Assembly (NCBI GenBank): GCA_016802295.1
Contig: JAESIW010000137.1
Coordinates: forward strand, 2,285,318 to 2,349,317
Source of the DNA: Brachionus rotundiformis
Taxonomy: Eukaryota > Rotifera > Eurotatoria > Ploima > Brachionidae
Direction: 5' to 3'
Length of the DNA: 64,000 bases
The notes under the pieces were generated by a model, which saw nothing but the letters and a program-made list of their open reading frames with translations, did not search any database and had not been told where the DNA came from. Numbering within the stretch: the first letter of the stretch is position 1; every line of letters begins with the position of its first letter. The translations under genes and the position numbers were made by a program. Below, piece after piece: positions 39,024 to 49,010 of this stretch.

Positions 39024-40205
39024 ATGTCATCAGAGTTTGGTCAATTGAAAAAATTCAAATTGGTGTTTTTGGGAGAGCAAAGCGGTAAATAGCTTGTTTG
39101 AAAATCTAGAATCACTTCGGACTAACCATTTTTGTTTCTTTAGTTGGGAAAACATCTCTAATTACCAGATTTATGTACGATAGCTTTGACAATACCTACC
39201 AAGCTACCATAGGAATAGACTTTTTATCAAAAACCATGTATTTAGAGGATAGGACTGTTCGATTACAGCTGTGGGACACAGCTGGACAGGAAAGATTTCG
39301 GTACTTGATTTCACAAGCTTAAATCTTTTCATAAAGAATCTGTTCTTATTGTAGATCATTGATTCCAAGCTACATCCGAGATTCAACAGTTGCCGTGATT
39401 GTTTTTGACATAACTAGTAAAAGAATTTTATTAAATAATGATTATAATTGTCTAATGTTTTATTAAGACTCAAATTCGTTCAGACAGACATCAAAATGGA
39501 TAGATGATGTGCGAACTGAGAGAGGAAGTGATGTCATTATTATGTTAGTAGGAAATAAAACAGATCTCGCTGACAAAAGGTGGGTTTAATCTAATGAATC
39601 TATTTCACAAATTTTAATTTACCTCTTTATTTCTTAATTTTTGGTAAAGTAATTAAAATAATATAGTTATTAGGCTTAAAAGTACTAAAAAAAAAATATT
39701 TTTAATTTTGTACCAGTGTCATGTATGATTTATTTTTAATCAATAGGGAGTAAAATGTTTTTATCTGTTAATTTAAATCGGACATAGAGCAAATCATGGG
39801 AGAATTTAATAAGCATAATAAGAGATTTAATTTAAAAATCTAGACAAAAATTAAAAAAAATTTTATTTTTTAGACAGGTAAGCACTGAAGAAGGCGAACA
39901 AAAGGCTAGAGAATTAAATGTAATGTTTATCGAAACATCGGCAAAAGCAGGCCATAACGTCAAACAAGTAAATAATAATAAATTTATTAATTAATAAGAG
40001 AAAAATTTTTTAAATTATTTAAAGTTATTTAAACGAGTAGCAGCCGCTTTGCCTGGAATGGAAAACACTCCGAAACAGCATGAAGATCGTATGAATTTAA
40101 TTAATTTAGAAATTTAATATTATTTTCTATTTTATAGTGGTTGAGGTCCAACTTCCCCGTCAAAATCAAGAAAATGAATCAAGTCAATCGGGCTGTTCTT
40201 GCTAA
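39024..40205 (+). CDS. RAB6: RAB6 small GTPase
   Basis: Seven exons: 39024-39084, 39144-39300, 39355-39416, 39468-39579, 39874-39967, 40025-40088, 40138-40205. They give 205 residues. The P-loop is GEQSVGKT (17-24), switch II is DTAGQE (from 65) and the base-recognition motif is NKTD. The effector region (TYQATIGIDFLSKTMYLED) is essentially identical to vertebrate RAB6. The C-terminus ends in CSC for double geranylgeranylation. RAB6 controls retrograde Golgi traffic and Golgi-to-surface secretion. The fourth intron (294 bases) is the only long one. The start ATG lies in an AAAATG context. Confidence 0.97.
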
Positions 40206-40654
40206 ATCATCCAAAATCTTAAAATTTTTCTTTTTTTAAATCATATTTCTATTTTATCAGAAGGCTTTTTTATTGTATTTATTAATAAAAAGTAAAGTTT
40301 TGCATTGATGTCATGAAGAATCAAATAATTCATGCATTGTGGCAAATTTGGAATTTGAGTAATTTTTTTTTAATAAAATTAATGACGAAACCATTAACAA
40401 AGTTAAGATAACTAAAAATGAAATAATTTTCAATTGAATTTATAGTTTGATAGAATTTCAATATTTGGTAATTTAGGAAAAGTTTGTTTGAATATAATTA
40501 AGAGTGATTATTTAAGATTGTTAATTAAATTAAGTAAGATTTAGATTTTAAAATGTCAATAGCTTTATTTTATTTGAATGACAACCAATGCCAATTACTA
40601 AATTAAAAAAATAAACAAAAAGTTAAAAATTTGCATTATTTTTTAAAAAATAGT
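40206..40654. other. Spacer between RAB6 and H4
   Basis: Convergent 3' regions of RAB6 and H4. It is AT-rich and holds the second copy of the dispersed repeat. No gene is seen. Confidence 0.5.
40517..40596 (+). repeat. Dispersed 65-80 base repeat, copy 2
   Basis: This is the partner of the copy at 35662-35741. It lies between the RAB6 stop and the H4 stem-loop, so it may be within the transcribed 3' region of one of these genes. Confidence 0.7.
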
Positions 40655-40670
40655 GGTCCTGAAAAGGACC
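40655..40670 (-). terminator. Histone H4 3' stem-loop
   Basis: On the minus strand the 16-mer GGTCCTTTTCAGGACC fits the metazoan histone-mRNA stem-loop: a six-pair stem and a TTTC loop. It starts about 50 bases past the H4 stop and is bound by SLBP for 3' processing without a poly(A) tail. Confidence 0.92.
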
Positions 40671-40722
40671 GGGGGTTTAATTGTTGGCTTATTTTAAACA
40701 CTTAAGAAGATGATTTAGAAAT

Positions 40723-41034
40723 TTAACCACCAAAGCCGTAAAGTGTTCTTCCTTGTCTCTTCAGAGCATAGACCACATCCATGGCTGTAACTGTCTTGCG
40801 CTTAGCATGCTCAGTATATGTTACTGCATCTCTAATTACGTTTTCCAAAAATACTTTAAGAACACCACGGGTTTCTTCATAAATTAAACCAGATAGACGC
40901 TTGACACCACCTCTTCTCGCTAAACGACGAATAGCTGGCTTGGTAATACCTTGAATATTGTCTCTCAAAACTTTTCTGTGTCTTTTGGCACCGCCTTTTC
41001 CTAGGCCTTTTCCTCCTTTTCCACGTCCTGACAT
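40723..41034 (-). CDS. Histone H4
   Basis: 103 codons without introns. The protein is canonical metazoan H4: N-terminal tail [30 protein letters not shown] in the fold and a GRTLYGFGG end. It pairs with H3 in the nucleosome core. A TATA box lies at 41092-41099 and a stem-loop downstream, so the gene is S-phase (replication) type. Confidence 0.98.
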
Positions 41035-41638
41035 TTTTTTCTTAATTATTGACTTGATTAATAAATGATAATTTGCACTTAATTTTAATAGTATTTATAG
41101 GGAATTAATTGAGTGCGCATAATTTGAAACCGGGTTGAAAGTCGTTTGAAATTGTTATCATAATTTAACAATCCTCGATTATTCACAATAAAATTAATAT
41201 TTTAAAAAATTGTAATTTTTTATTCAAAAAAAATATTTATCATATTAACTTAATACTCCATTTTAAATCAACGTCATCAGGCTGTGCTTTTTGTACAAAT
41301 GGTACAGACGTCTCGGAGAACAAACTAGCGCGTGTTGGATAATAAGCTTAAAGTTTCAATCAATACAATTTTTTTAAAATAAACTTTTAGAACTTTTTGA
41401 TCTTAATTAAAATTTCTCTATCTGATTAAATTAAACAAGAAAAAAATAATTATGTTTAATATATCTTTATTTTTATTTATTAATTAAAATTTACATTTAA
41501 AACAAACAATTTAATTTTTGTTAAAAGCTATTTTTTAAACACATTAACAATTGATTTTTAAAAAAAAAATTAATTAAACAACATAAATGAAACTAATCAA
41601 TTTAAAATTTTAATTTTATTCTCTTCTATGATACACAC
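41035..41638 (-). promoter_or_regulatory. H4 promoter and H2A 3' region
   Basis: On the minus strand TATAAATA at 41092-41099 sits about 58 bases before the H4 ATG. The remainder up to 41638 is the H2A 3' side. It is AT-rich, holds TTTATT words (AATAAA on the gene strand near 41465-41480) and no histone-type stem-loop that I can find. Confidence 0.6.
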
Positions 41639-42040
41639 TTAATCATCTTTTGGGTTTGAGCTTTTGATCGGGCCTTCATCAGTCTTCTTTGGAAGGAGAA
41701 TAGACTGAATATTTGGTAAGACACCTCCTTGGGCTATTGTAACACCGGCGAGAAGTTTATTCAACTCTTCATCATTACGGATAGCAAGTTGTAAATGACG
41801 TGGTATAATTCTGGTCTTTTTGTTGTCTCTGGCGGCATTGCCGGCCAATTCGAGAATTTCAGCGCTCAAGTACTCAAGGACAGCAGCCAAGTAGACCGGA
41901 GCGCCAGCTCCCACTCGTTCAGCGTAGTGGCCTTTTCTAAGTAAACGGTGAATACGACCTACTGGGAATTGAAGACCAGCTCTTGATGATCTTGTCTTGC
42001 CTTTGGCTCTGACTTTGCCTCCTTTACCACGTCCAGACAT
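41639..42040 (-). CDS. Histone H2A with short C-terminal extension
   Basis: 133 residues, intron-less, with a standard H2A fold and acidic-patch region (AGLQFPVGRIHRLL, NDEELNKLL). After LLPKKT the tail DEGPIKSSNPKDD differs from common H2A tails. It lacks the SQ[E/D] motif of H2A.X and the H2A.Z-type core. It is divergent from H2B across a 367-base shared promoter. Unlike H4 and H3, no histone stem-loop follows; AATAAA-like signals do. The mRNA may therefore be polyadenylated. Confidence 0.95.
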   Translation of the reverse strand: MSGRGKGGKVRAKGKTRSSRAGLQFPVGRIHRLLRKGHYAERVGAGAPVYLAAVLEYLSAEILELAGNAARDNKKTRIIPRHLQLAIRNDEELNKLLAGVTIAQGGVLPNIQSILLPKKTDEGPIKSSNPKDD

Positions 42041-42407
42041 TATTAGAAACTTTTATTTTATGTTTAAAATTTAAAAGTGAAAATTTTACACTGACTATTC
42101 TAAGCACTGAAACAAACATCTTTATATATATCTAAAATTTTAAACTAAATTAATTAAAATTTTTAATACCATTAGGAGGAGCTTAATTGCAATCAGCCAA
42201 TATTTCTATTTGCAATCGGATAATTTCAACAAATTGAAGCAATCTTTCAATTTGATTGAATGCAAAAATTAATTTTGAGCATAATTAGCAGTTGTTTTGA
42301 AATTATTTTGCAATGAACTTGAGTATTTGGTAATAATTTGCAATCAGTTGAAACTTGGTATAAAAACATAAAGGATGATAAAATTTTAAATTTAAACCAA
42401 GAAAAAA
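42041..42407. promoter_or_regulatory. Bidirectional H2A-H2B promoter
   Basis: TATATATAAA lies at 42121-42130 on the minus strand for H2A, and TATAAAAA at 42359-42366 on the plus strand for H2B. Between them the octamer TTGCAATC occurs at 42187, 42210 and 42339, with a variant TTGCAATG at 42309. A CCAAT box lies near 42196. These are likely shared cell-cycle control elements, by analogy with other paired histone promoters. Confidence 0.75.
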
Positions 42408-42776
42408 ATGGCACCAAAAGCCGTCACTAAAGGAGAAAAAAAAAATGTTAAACCATCCAAAGGAGCCAGAGGCGAGGGCAAGCGAAAAAAAAAGAGGAAG
42501 GAAACCTATTCGGTTTACATCTACAAAGTCCTCAAACAAGTTCATCCGGACACTGGTATATCAAGCAAAGCAATGAGCATAATGAATTCATTTGTGAATG
42601 ATATATTTGAGAGGATAGCATCTGAGGCGTCCAAGTTGTCGACTCATAATGGCAGGTCGACCATATCCAGTCGTGAAATTCAGACTGCAGTGCGATTACT
42701 TCTTCCAGGCGAGTTGGCCAAACACGCAGTCAGTGAAGGCACAAAAGCTGTTACCAAATACACAAGTTCAAAATAA
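42408..42776 (+). CDS. Histone H2B
   Basis: 122 residues, intron-less. The Lys-rich tail includes GKRKKKRKETYSVYIYKVLKQ. The fold is canonical (HPDTGISSKAMSIMNSFVNDIFERIA), ending in AVTKYTSSK with the ubiquitin-acceptor Lys context. It partners the divergent H2A. Confidence 0.98.
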   Translation: MAPKAVTKGEKKNVKPSKGARGEGKRKKKRKETYSVYIYKVLKQVHPDTGISSKAMSIMNSFVNDIFERIASEASKLSTHNGRSTISSREIQTAVRLLLPGELAKHAVSEGTKAVTKYTSSK

Positions 42777-42809
42777 GATCCATTTTATTTTGAATTTCAA
42801 CCCCCCCCC

Positions 42810-42825
42810 AGCCTTTTTAAAGGCT
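42810..42825 (+). terminator. H2B 3' stem-loop, variant
   Basis: AGCCTTTTTAAAGGCT forms a six-pair stem with a four-base loop 33 bases after the stop, preceded by a run of nine C. The usual GG...CC closing pairs are replaced by AG...CT, so it departs from the SLBP consensus at the base. Confidence 0.8.
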
Positions 42826-44210
42826 TTTTAATTTTTTTTAATTAAAGCAAATTTTATTTTTAAATTATTTTTAAATGGGAAAAATTATATAATTGAATTT
42901 TATGCATTTGAAATGCATTATAGATTGCCAATTTGGAGTCATAAAAAAACATTATTGACTAGTGTCAATTGTCAAATATTTTATTAAAAAGCATAAAAAT
43001 AAATATTAAAACAAGTTCAACTAAAATTTTGCTTTTTTTGGATAATCAGTTGAAAAATCCGATCATAAATAATCTTGAATTAAAAATTGATAAACCTAGA
43101 TATCTTTCTTTAAGCTTAGTGATGAAATTAATAATATCGTCATTTTTAAATGATCTAAAAATGAAAAAATTCTCAATATTTAATGGAAAGATAAGATATT
43201 TATTTTATCTAGAGTAAAAAAAATATGTAAAAAAACTGAATAATTCTCATCAATTTGAAATAATGAATGGCTTTTTAAAAATATTATTATTTACATGATT
43301 AATTTTTGAAACAAAATAATTTCAATGAGTTCCATGTTTTGAATATGTTTGTTTTTTTGAGTATGAGACTCAAATCAAATAGATAAAAATAATATTAAAA
43401 TATTTTGTTAATAATTTCTTCTATAATTATGTATTGATTTGTTTTTTATAGAGTTAGACCTCCTTCGGGTAGAATCAAGAAAAAAAAAAATGAATATAAA
43501 AATAATTGATAAAATAATGAACTCATTAACTGGTTTTTAGTTTAAATGTGTTAATATACTAAAATATTGCAAGATATTGATGGCTTGGAAACGGCTCAAC
43601 CAAATAGCCAAATATAACAAGAGTTAAAATTCAGACTATTTGCCTTTTGTAGTTTTACCAATCTACAAATGCCGATACCGTCTTAAATTGTGTGTTTGAA
43701 GGTCAAAACTGGCGTAAGGGTAATTTAAATCAAGAGAACAAAGGATTTTAAGATGATATACTTAGGGGAAAAGATCTTAATGCTCGAAGAGAATTCATTC
43801 CGAGAGCCAAAATGAGCACTCTAATTTCTTCTTTTTTTGTATTTTTAATATCATCAATAAAAATTAATATCATATTTTAATAATATGTATCAATTAGTTT
43901 TTTTGTAATTATAAAAATAAAAAATTAGATTATTATCTTTTTTTAATAGCAGAAAACTAAATCTCGGATCACGTTAAAAAATGTTAAGTAATAGCTGCTC
44001 AAAGGAGTGGCTAAAAAAACTTTAATTGATTATTGCTTTGTTTGCCCAACAAAATAGAGAATAAAAGTTTTTATTTTTGATTTTATTTTAGCGAATTTTA
44101 ATTCATCATAATAGGAAAATTGTTTGTTCTGTTTGTTTTTGAAATTTACAATACCATAAATAAAAAATGAAATTTGAACAAGTAATTATGACTGACTGAT
44201 TATTATTCAT
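42826..44210. other. Spacer between H2B and H3, first part
   Basis: No gene is supported. A slightly GC-richer patch at about 43600-43740 contains a short open stretch (ADTVLNCVFEGQNWRKG) that may be a mobile-element relic. No linker histone H1 is found in the cluster. Confidence 0.4.
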
Positions 44211-44510
44211 TATTTATTTGTTTTATCTGTACCGAGCTAAAAGCTCTTTCAGAATAAAAATAAAATAGTTTGTGATGGTTTAGGTTGATTAGCATAACAG
44301 GATTATGCGCACCACCCATCGTCCAATCACCGGATTGCTTTAAGGCTCGGCCTTTTTCAACCCATTTTTGTGTTTCTTTGTTGTTTACTGTCCGTCTTCA
44401 TTAATTTGTTAATATGTTGTCATTTCTGGTTTATGTACTGTTTCAGTTGGTAATTGAACTAAATGTCCAGGTGGCTTGGTTTTGTAATTAAGATAGTTTT
44501 GAATTTGTTT
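44211..44510 (-). pseudogene. Degenerate ORF fragment, possibly FLYWCH/MULE-like
   Basis: On the minus strand about 55 codons are open up to a stop near 44205: WVEKGRALKQSGDWTMGG then AHNPVMLINLNHH. Just upstream, in another frame, is PPGHLVQLPTETVHKPEM. The KGRA...AHNP spacing resembles the second half of a FLYWCH zinc finger found in MULE transposons and some host genes. The frames are broken and the call is tentative. Confidence 0.25.
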
Positions 44511-44819
44511 TATTAATGAGAAGAATTCATAGATTGTCAGATTTAAGCTTCAGAATTTAGTTTAGGTTATCTTGTAGGTAGAAAATTTTGAAAATTAAGT
44601 CAACTAAATCTTTTTTATCCTAATTTAAATGTTATGTTTAATTTGCTACTAAATGATTACATTAAACAACATGGCAAATAACTAACTTAAGCCAAATCGC
44701 TTATTAATTAAAAATATAAATAATAATCTGATCAAATATCAATATGTTATCAATGTCCAACTTTTCTAAAAACATAATTTGTACGTTATAAAGTTGCACC
44801 TTTAATGAACTTTTTCATA

Positions 44820-44959
44820 AATTTTTGATTGGTGGAAAAAAATTTGGATAGTGGCCATGACCTCTTTTTATTTGAATCAAATTATTAGAAATCGTATATA
44901 TAAACCCTTGATTTTTTGTTCAGTGATCACATTTTCAAGAAAACTTAATCAATCCAAAG
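44820..44959 (+). promoter_or_regulatory. H3 promoter
   Basis: TATATATAA at 44895-44903 lies about 57 bases upstream of the H3 ATG. An inverted CCAAT (ATTGG) is near 44828. The 5' leader is short and AT-rich. Confidence 0.7.
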
Positions 44960-45370
44960 ATGGCTAGAACCAAACAAACAGCTCGCAAATCAACTGGCGG
45001 AAAAGCTCCACGAAAGCAGCTAGCAACTAAGGCTGCCAGAAAAAGCGCTCCGGCTACTGGAGGTGTCAAAAAACCACACAGATACCGTCCTGGAACAGTC
45101 GCTCTACGTGAGATAAGAAAATATCAAAAGAGCACTGAATTGTTGATTAGAAAGCTCCCTTTCCAAAGATTGGTAAGAGAAATCGCCCAGGACTTCAAAA
45201 CTGATCTTAGATTTCAATCATCTGCTGTTGCCGCTTTACAGGAAGCCAGTGAAGCATATTTGGTCGGTCTTTTCGAAGATACCAACCTATGTGCCATTCA
45301 CGCCAAGAGAGTCACCATTATGCCAAAAGATATTCAGTTGGCTAGAAGAATCAGAGGAGAGAGAGCTTAA
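44960..45370 (+). CDS. Histone H3, replication type
   Basis: 136 codons without introns. The tail and fold are canonical. The SAV motif (FQSSAVAAL) places it with H3.1/H3.2 rather than H3.3 (SAAIG). Residue 90 is Ala where canonical H3 has Met. The typical Cys (TNLCAIHAKRVT) is kept. A consensus histone stem-loop follows. Confidence 0.98.
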   Translation: MARTKQTARKSTGGKAPRKQLATKAARKSAPATGGVKKPHRYRPGTVALREIRKYQKSTELLIRKLPFQRLVREIAQDFKTDLRFQSSAVAALQEASEAYLVGLFEDTNLCAIHAKRVTIMPKDIQLARRIRGERA

Positions 45371-45392
45371 ACTGATTAATCAATTAACCCCC

Positions 45393-45408
45393 GGCCTTTT
45401 TAAAGGCC
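45393..45408 (+). terminator. H3 3' stem-loop
   Basis: GGCCTTTTTAAAGGCC fits the histone stem-loop consensus exactly (six-pair stem) and lies 22 bases after the H3 stop. Confidence 0.93.
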
Positions 45409-46915
45409 ACTAAAACTTAAACTCTAAAGCAAATTCCCATTTAAACATTAGTTACTGAATGTTAGGTTAAGCTTTACTTTAACCCTAAATCTCATATCCA
45501 AATTCACTGCTAAAATTGACTATTTTTTTTTCTCACAATTAAAATTAAAGTGGCCAGTCTTTAGGCTTGATGATTATTTTTCTATCACTTCTTTTCCTAA
45601 CATTACGATTTTATTTTTACAGTTAACTGTCCAGAAAAAAATGAATTTCTTAGTTAACTTAAATACTCTTCCATAGTTTTTAAAATTGAAAAAACAAAAA
45701 AAATTTAATTAAATAAGATACCACTTCACAGAGCGCAGAGGGTCTGCAAATTAAAGAAATCATTCTAGAGAAAGATGGGGTAAAGAAGAGAGATGGTCCG
45801 AGAGATTGTCAAACGAAGGGATTAAGAAACAGGGAGTAAAGAGAATTGAAAGCACCTTAACCCGAAAATATAAGTTATATGTAACTAGTCTTTCTTATGA
45901 TTTACTAAATTGCATAATAAGCTTATGATCAATATTAATAAATAAATTTATGGTCAAAGTCTATTATTTATTTTAAATCTCTATTTAAGTTTTCATAATT
46001 TTTGTTTGTCAAATTCATAAGTAAATTTATTTTATCTAAAAGCAAAAAAGACCAAAAGAAAATCTCTAAACTGGGTGTTTTTAGCTACATGAGTTTGTCT
46101 GCTCGATCTTTTTAATCAAAGCCTTGTTTTTTCGACAGGCAAATGGATTTGCATGTTTGCTCAATGCCAATACTGCATGCCATTTGAAGATACGTTATTA
46201 TAGCTAAACTATGATAAATAAGAATTAAGTTTAATTTCATTGAAATATTAAGCCGAAAAAAACTTATTTCACCAAACCAGCATCATTAAAATGATCAAAT
46301 TTTTGGCATTACGCTATTATCTATCAAATTAATTAAAATGTATTTCATTTGAAAGTCACTCATTGCCAAAATATCATTTTTAACCATTAACTTATTATAA
46401 AATATGAAACAACAATTTTTCACTGCATTTAAAGGAATAAATGCGTAATTTTATTGTTCTGGGAAATGTTTTGGTCTTTGTTTACTTTTTGTTTAAATAA
46501 TTAATTTGTAATATATTGCATAAAAAATAAACAATCAATTTTATAATTTTATTTAAATTTGAGAGACGGAATAATTTTTATATATTGATTTATCAAGCTA
46601 AAATAGTTTAACATTTATAATAAACGATTAAAAAAAGCAATTATTTTTATCAAAAAAGCTTCCAATTCAGGACAATATAGAAAAATATCCAATCTAAATT
46701 TTAATTAATTAGCTATTTTAAAAATTTGTTTAAAAATGTCATAAAATTTCAAAGAGGTTTTAATTTCTTAAATCAATAATTCATAAATTTCAAACAAAAA
46801 TCAAATTTTAGATATTAAATATAAATAAATGGCAAATATAAAATAGACATCACAATTATTAGAAGAAAATTAAGCTATTAAAATCAGCATCCTTAATTCA
46901 TGAAAATTTTCGAAA
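45409..46915. other. Spacer between H3 and first GPCR
   Basis: About 1.5 kb without a supported gene. A purine-rich, relatively GC-rich patch at about 45725-45865 (repeats of GAGAGA/AAGAGAGAT type) stands out, but has no open frame of note. Confidence 0.4.
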
Positions 46916-48067
46916 ATGGCACTTGACTACCAAAATTTGTCTCTTACTCAATCTTCTAGCAGCTCGGTTCACCAAATTGAAGAAACATTTAAAATGGTTA
47001 GAATTTTTATCGATGGCTATCTGTCGCCTACAGTGTCTTTTTTTTCATTCATTTTAAATGTAATAAACATCTTTGTTTTCTCAAATTCAAAAATGAAGAG
47101 CCCAATTTACAGATATTTACTTACCAACTCAGTATTTGATTGCATTCATATTTTTGTATCACAAATGAGACAATTATTAAAATACAAACATTTTACTTTC
47201 TTCAGCTACAATTTTTTGGAATTATACATTTATATTTATTTATCAAGTATAAGCTTTTCATGCTCAAATATAATCAAAATTGCTTTTTCGTTGGAAAGAT
47301 ATTTCCGCATGAAAAGAATTTGCAAGATCTACTTAAAAAAATCTTCATTTAAATGGATTCTTTTATTTATCATTATATTTAGCACTTTTACTAATTCAAT
47401 CATACTTTTTTCAAATAATTTTTATACTGATTATTCATCAAGAAGATATATATTCCTCTTGACCCTAAACAATTATGGATATAACTCGAAATCGGGTATA
47501 TTCCTTAACATTTTGGCAATATTTTTGGATGTTGGAGTATTTGCTTTAATTGTATTGATAAATGCTTTACTACTCATTGAAATAAACAAAAAGACCAAAT
47601 GGATAAAGAATCTAATGGACCAAAATTCCTCTCATTTTTATAATGAAAATGAAATTTCGGATATTGATGAAAATGAATTGATATCTGAAGAACCAACAAG
47701 TATAAGTCCTACATTTACAGAAAATAATGTTAATTTAGAGCCAAGAGAAGAAACCAAGATAAATAATTTCATGGCTATTAATTTTATTAAGAATACAAGT
47801 AAAACAATTTTCGCAACTGTAGTGTTGTATTCTCTTGGTCATTTATTATTTAGTTTTATACTTATATGGATACAAGTAAAATTTTACTCCAAACTCGGAC
47901 CCAAACTAAACATGTTTTTCGAAAGCTATTACATAATAAAATTCTTGATTTCTTTGGCAAATATGCTGCTTTATTTATCATTTGGGCTTAATTTTTTTGT
48001 TTACTATTTCTATAACAAATTATTCAATCATGTATTTAATAATTTATCAAAAAAATTTTTCTTTTAA
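46916..48067 (+). CDS. Rhodopsin-like GPCR, intron-less (383 residues)
   Basis: Seven hydrophobic segments can be placed, at about 36-57, 68-90, 100-126, 146-166, 195-222, 300-325 and 345-370. TM3 ends with ERY (127-129), the equivalent of DRY. The N-terminus has an NLS glycosylation sequon. TM7 has LNFFVYYFYN in place of a strict NPxxY. The third cytoplasmic loop is long, acidic and Ser-rich. It is a class A receptor of divergent, peptide-receptor-like type; the ligand is unknown. It starts with IFIDGYLSPTVS, similar to the next gene, so the two look like tandem paralogues. Confidence 0.85.
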   Translation: MALDYQNLSLTQSSSSSVHQIEETFKMVRIFIDGYLSPTVSFFSFILNVINIFVFSNSKMKSPIYRYLLTNSVFDCIHIFVSQMRQLLKYKHFTFFSYNFLELYIYIYLSSISFSCSNIIKIAFSLERYFRMKRICKIYLKKSSFKWILLFIIIFSTFTNSIILFSNNFYTDYSSRRYIFLLTLNNYGYNSKSGIFLNILAIFLDVGVFALIVLINALLLIEINKKTKWIKNLMDQNSSHFYNENEISDIDENELISEEPTSISPTFTENNVNLEPREETKINNFMAINFIKNTSKTIFATVVLYSLGHLLFSFILIWIQVKFYSKLGPKLNMFFESYYIIKFLISLANMLLYLSFGLNFFVYYFYNKLFNHVFNNLSKKFFF

Positions 48068-49010
48068 ATTATAAAAATAGTCATGATTCTTATACTGAAC
48101 CTAGGAAAAACCAATAATTTAAAGCATTTTAAAATAAATATTATTTTTAAGAAATTTAAATCGGAAACAAATAGTCTAACAGTTAGTTATTTTATTTTGA
48201 AATAAAAAATTTTGCTTGATATATTTAAATAAAATTTTTAATTAGAAATATTTTTTATTTTATATCAAAAAAAAAATATTAGTTTAAATCGAAATTATAT
48301 CTCAAGTACTAATTTGATAATTTTATTTTAAAATTTAATTTAAAAATTTTGTGATTCCTTTTAAAATCAAAATAATAACATCTTTAATAAAAAAACTAAT
48401 TAGCTTGCATTTATGACTTTATAATTAAAAAGTCCATTTTAATTGATTTAAGACATTTTTCTCTTTATCAAAATTATTTCTATTTAAAATGTAATTACCC
48501 GAATAAAAATCCTTTCCATTAGTCGAAAATCAGAATGACATTACCTAATTTTATTGATTTTCTGTCATACAGTTTTATATATTTACTAGACTCAACAATT
48601 TTATAGATAAAATAATAAATTTAATTTTCTAAATTATTAATTAATTTCATCATTTGATTTTAAATGATAAGATAATATATATTTGTTATTTTTAAAGTTA
48701 TTTATCTTTAGATCTAATTTTCTAATAATTTGAATATTTGAATATTATCCCTCGTTACCTAAACTTATTTATTCAAGGATAAGAGAAGACACTCATTAAT
48801 ATTTAATTTATCAAATAAAAAAATTATTCAAAAAAAAATAAAAATATTTATATTGGCATATCTGCTTTTTAAAAATAAAAATAAAAGTTTGTGATTTTTT
48901 TTGATTTTAATAACTTACGTCGAATATTCAAGGTCAAAAATAAATCTTTGAGTTTGAACATTTTTTTTCAGATTTATTGAAAATTTACCAAACTTAGAAA
49001 ATTTTAAAGC
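48068..49010. other. Spacer between tandem GPCRs
   Basis: 943 AT-rich bases with no ORF. It must hold the 3' UTR of the first receptor and the promoter of the second. Confidence 0.5.

Noticed and set aside
42969..43217. Plus-strand ORF after H2B, considered as linker histone H1
   Set aside because: It has a Lys/Ile/Leu bias from AT-richness, lacks a winged-helix core and lacks the Ala/Pro/Lys tail of H1.
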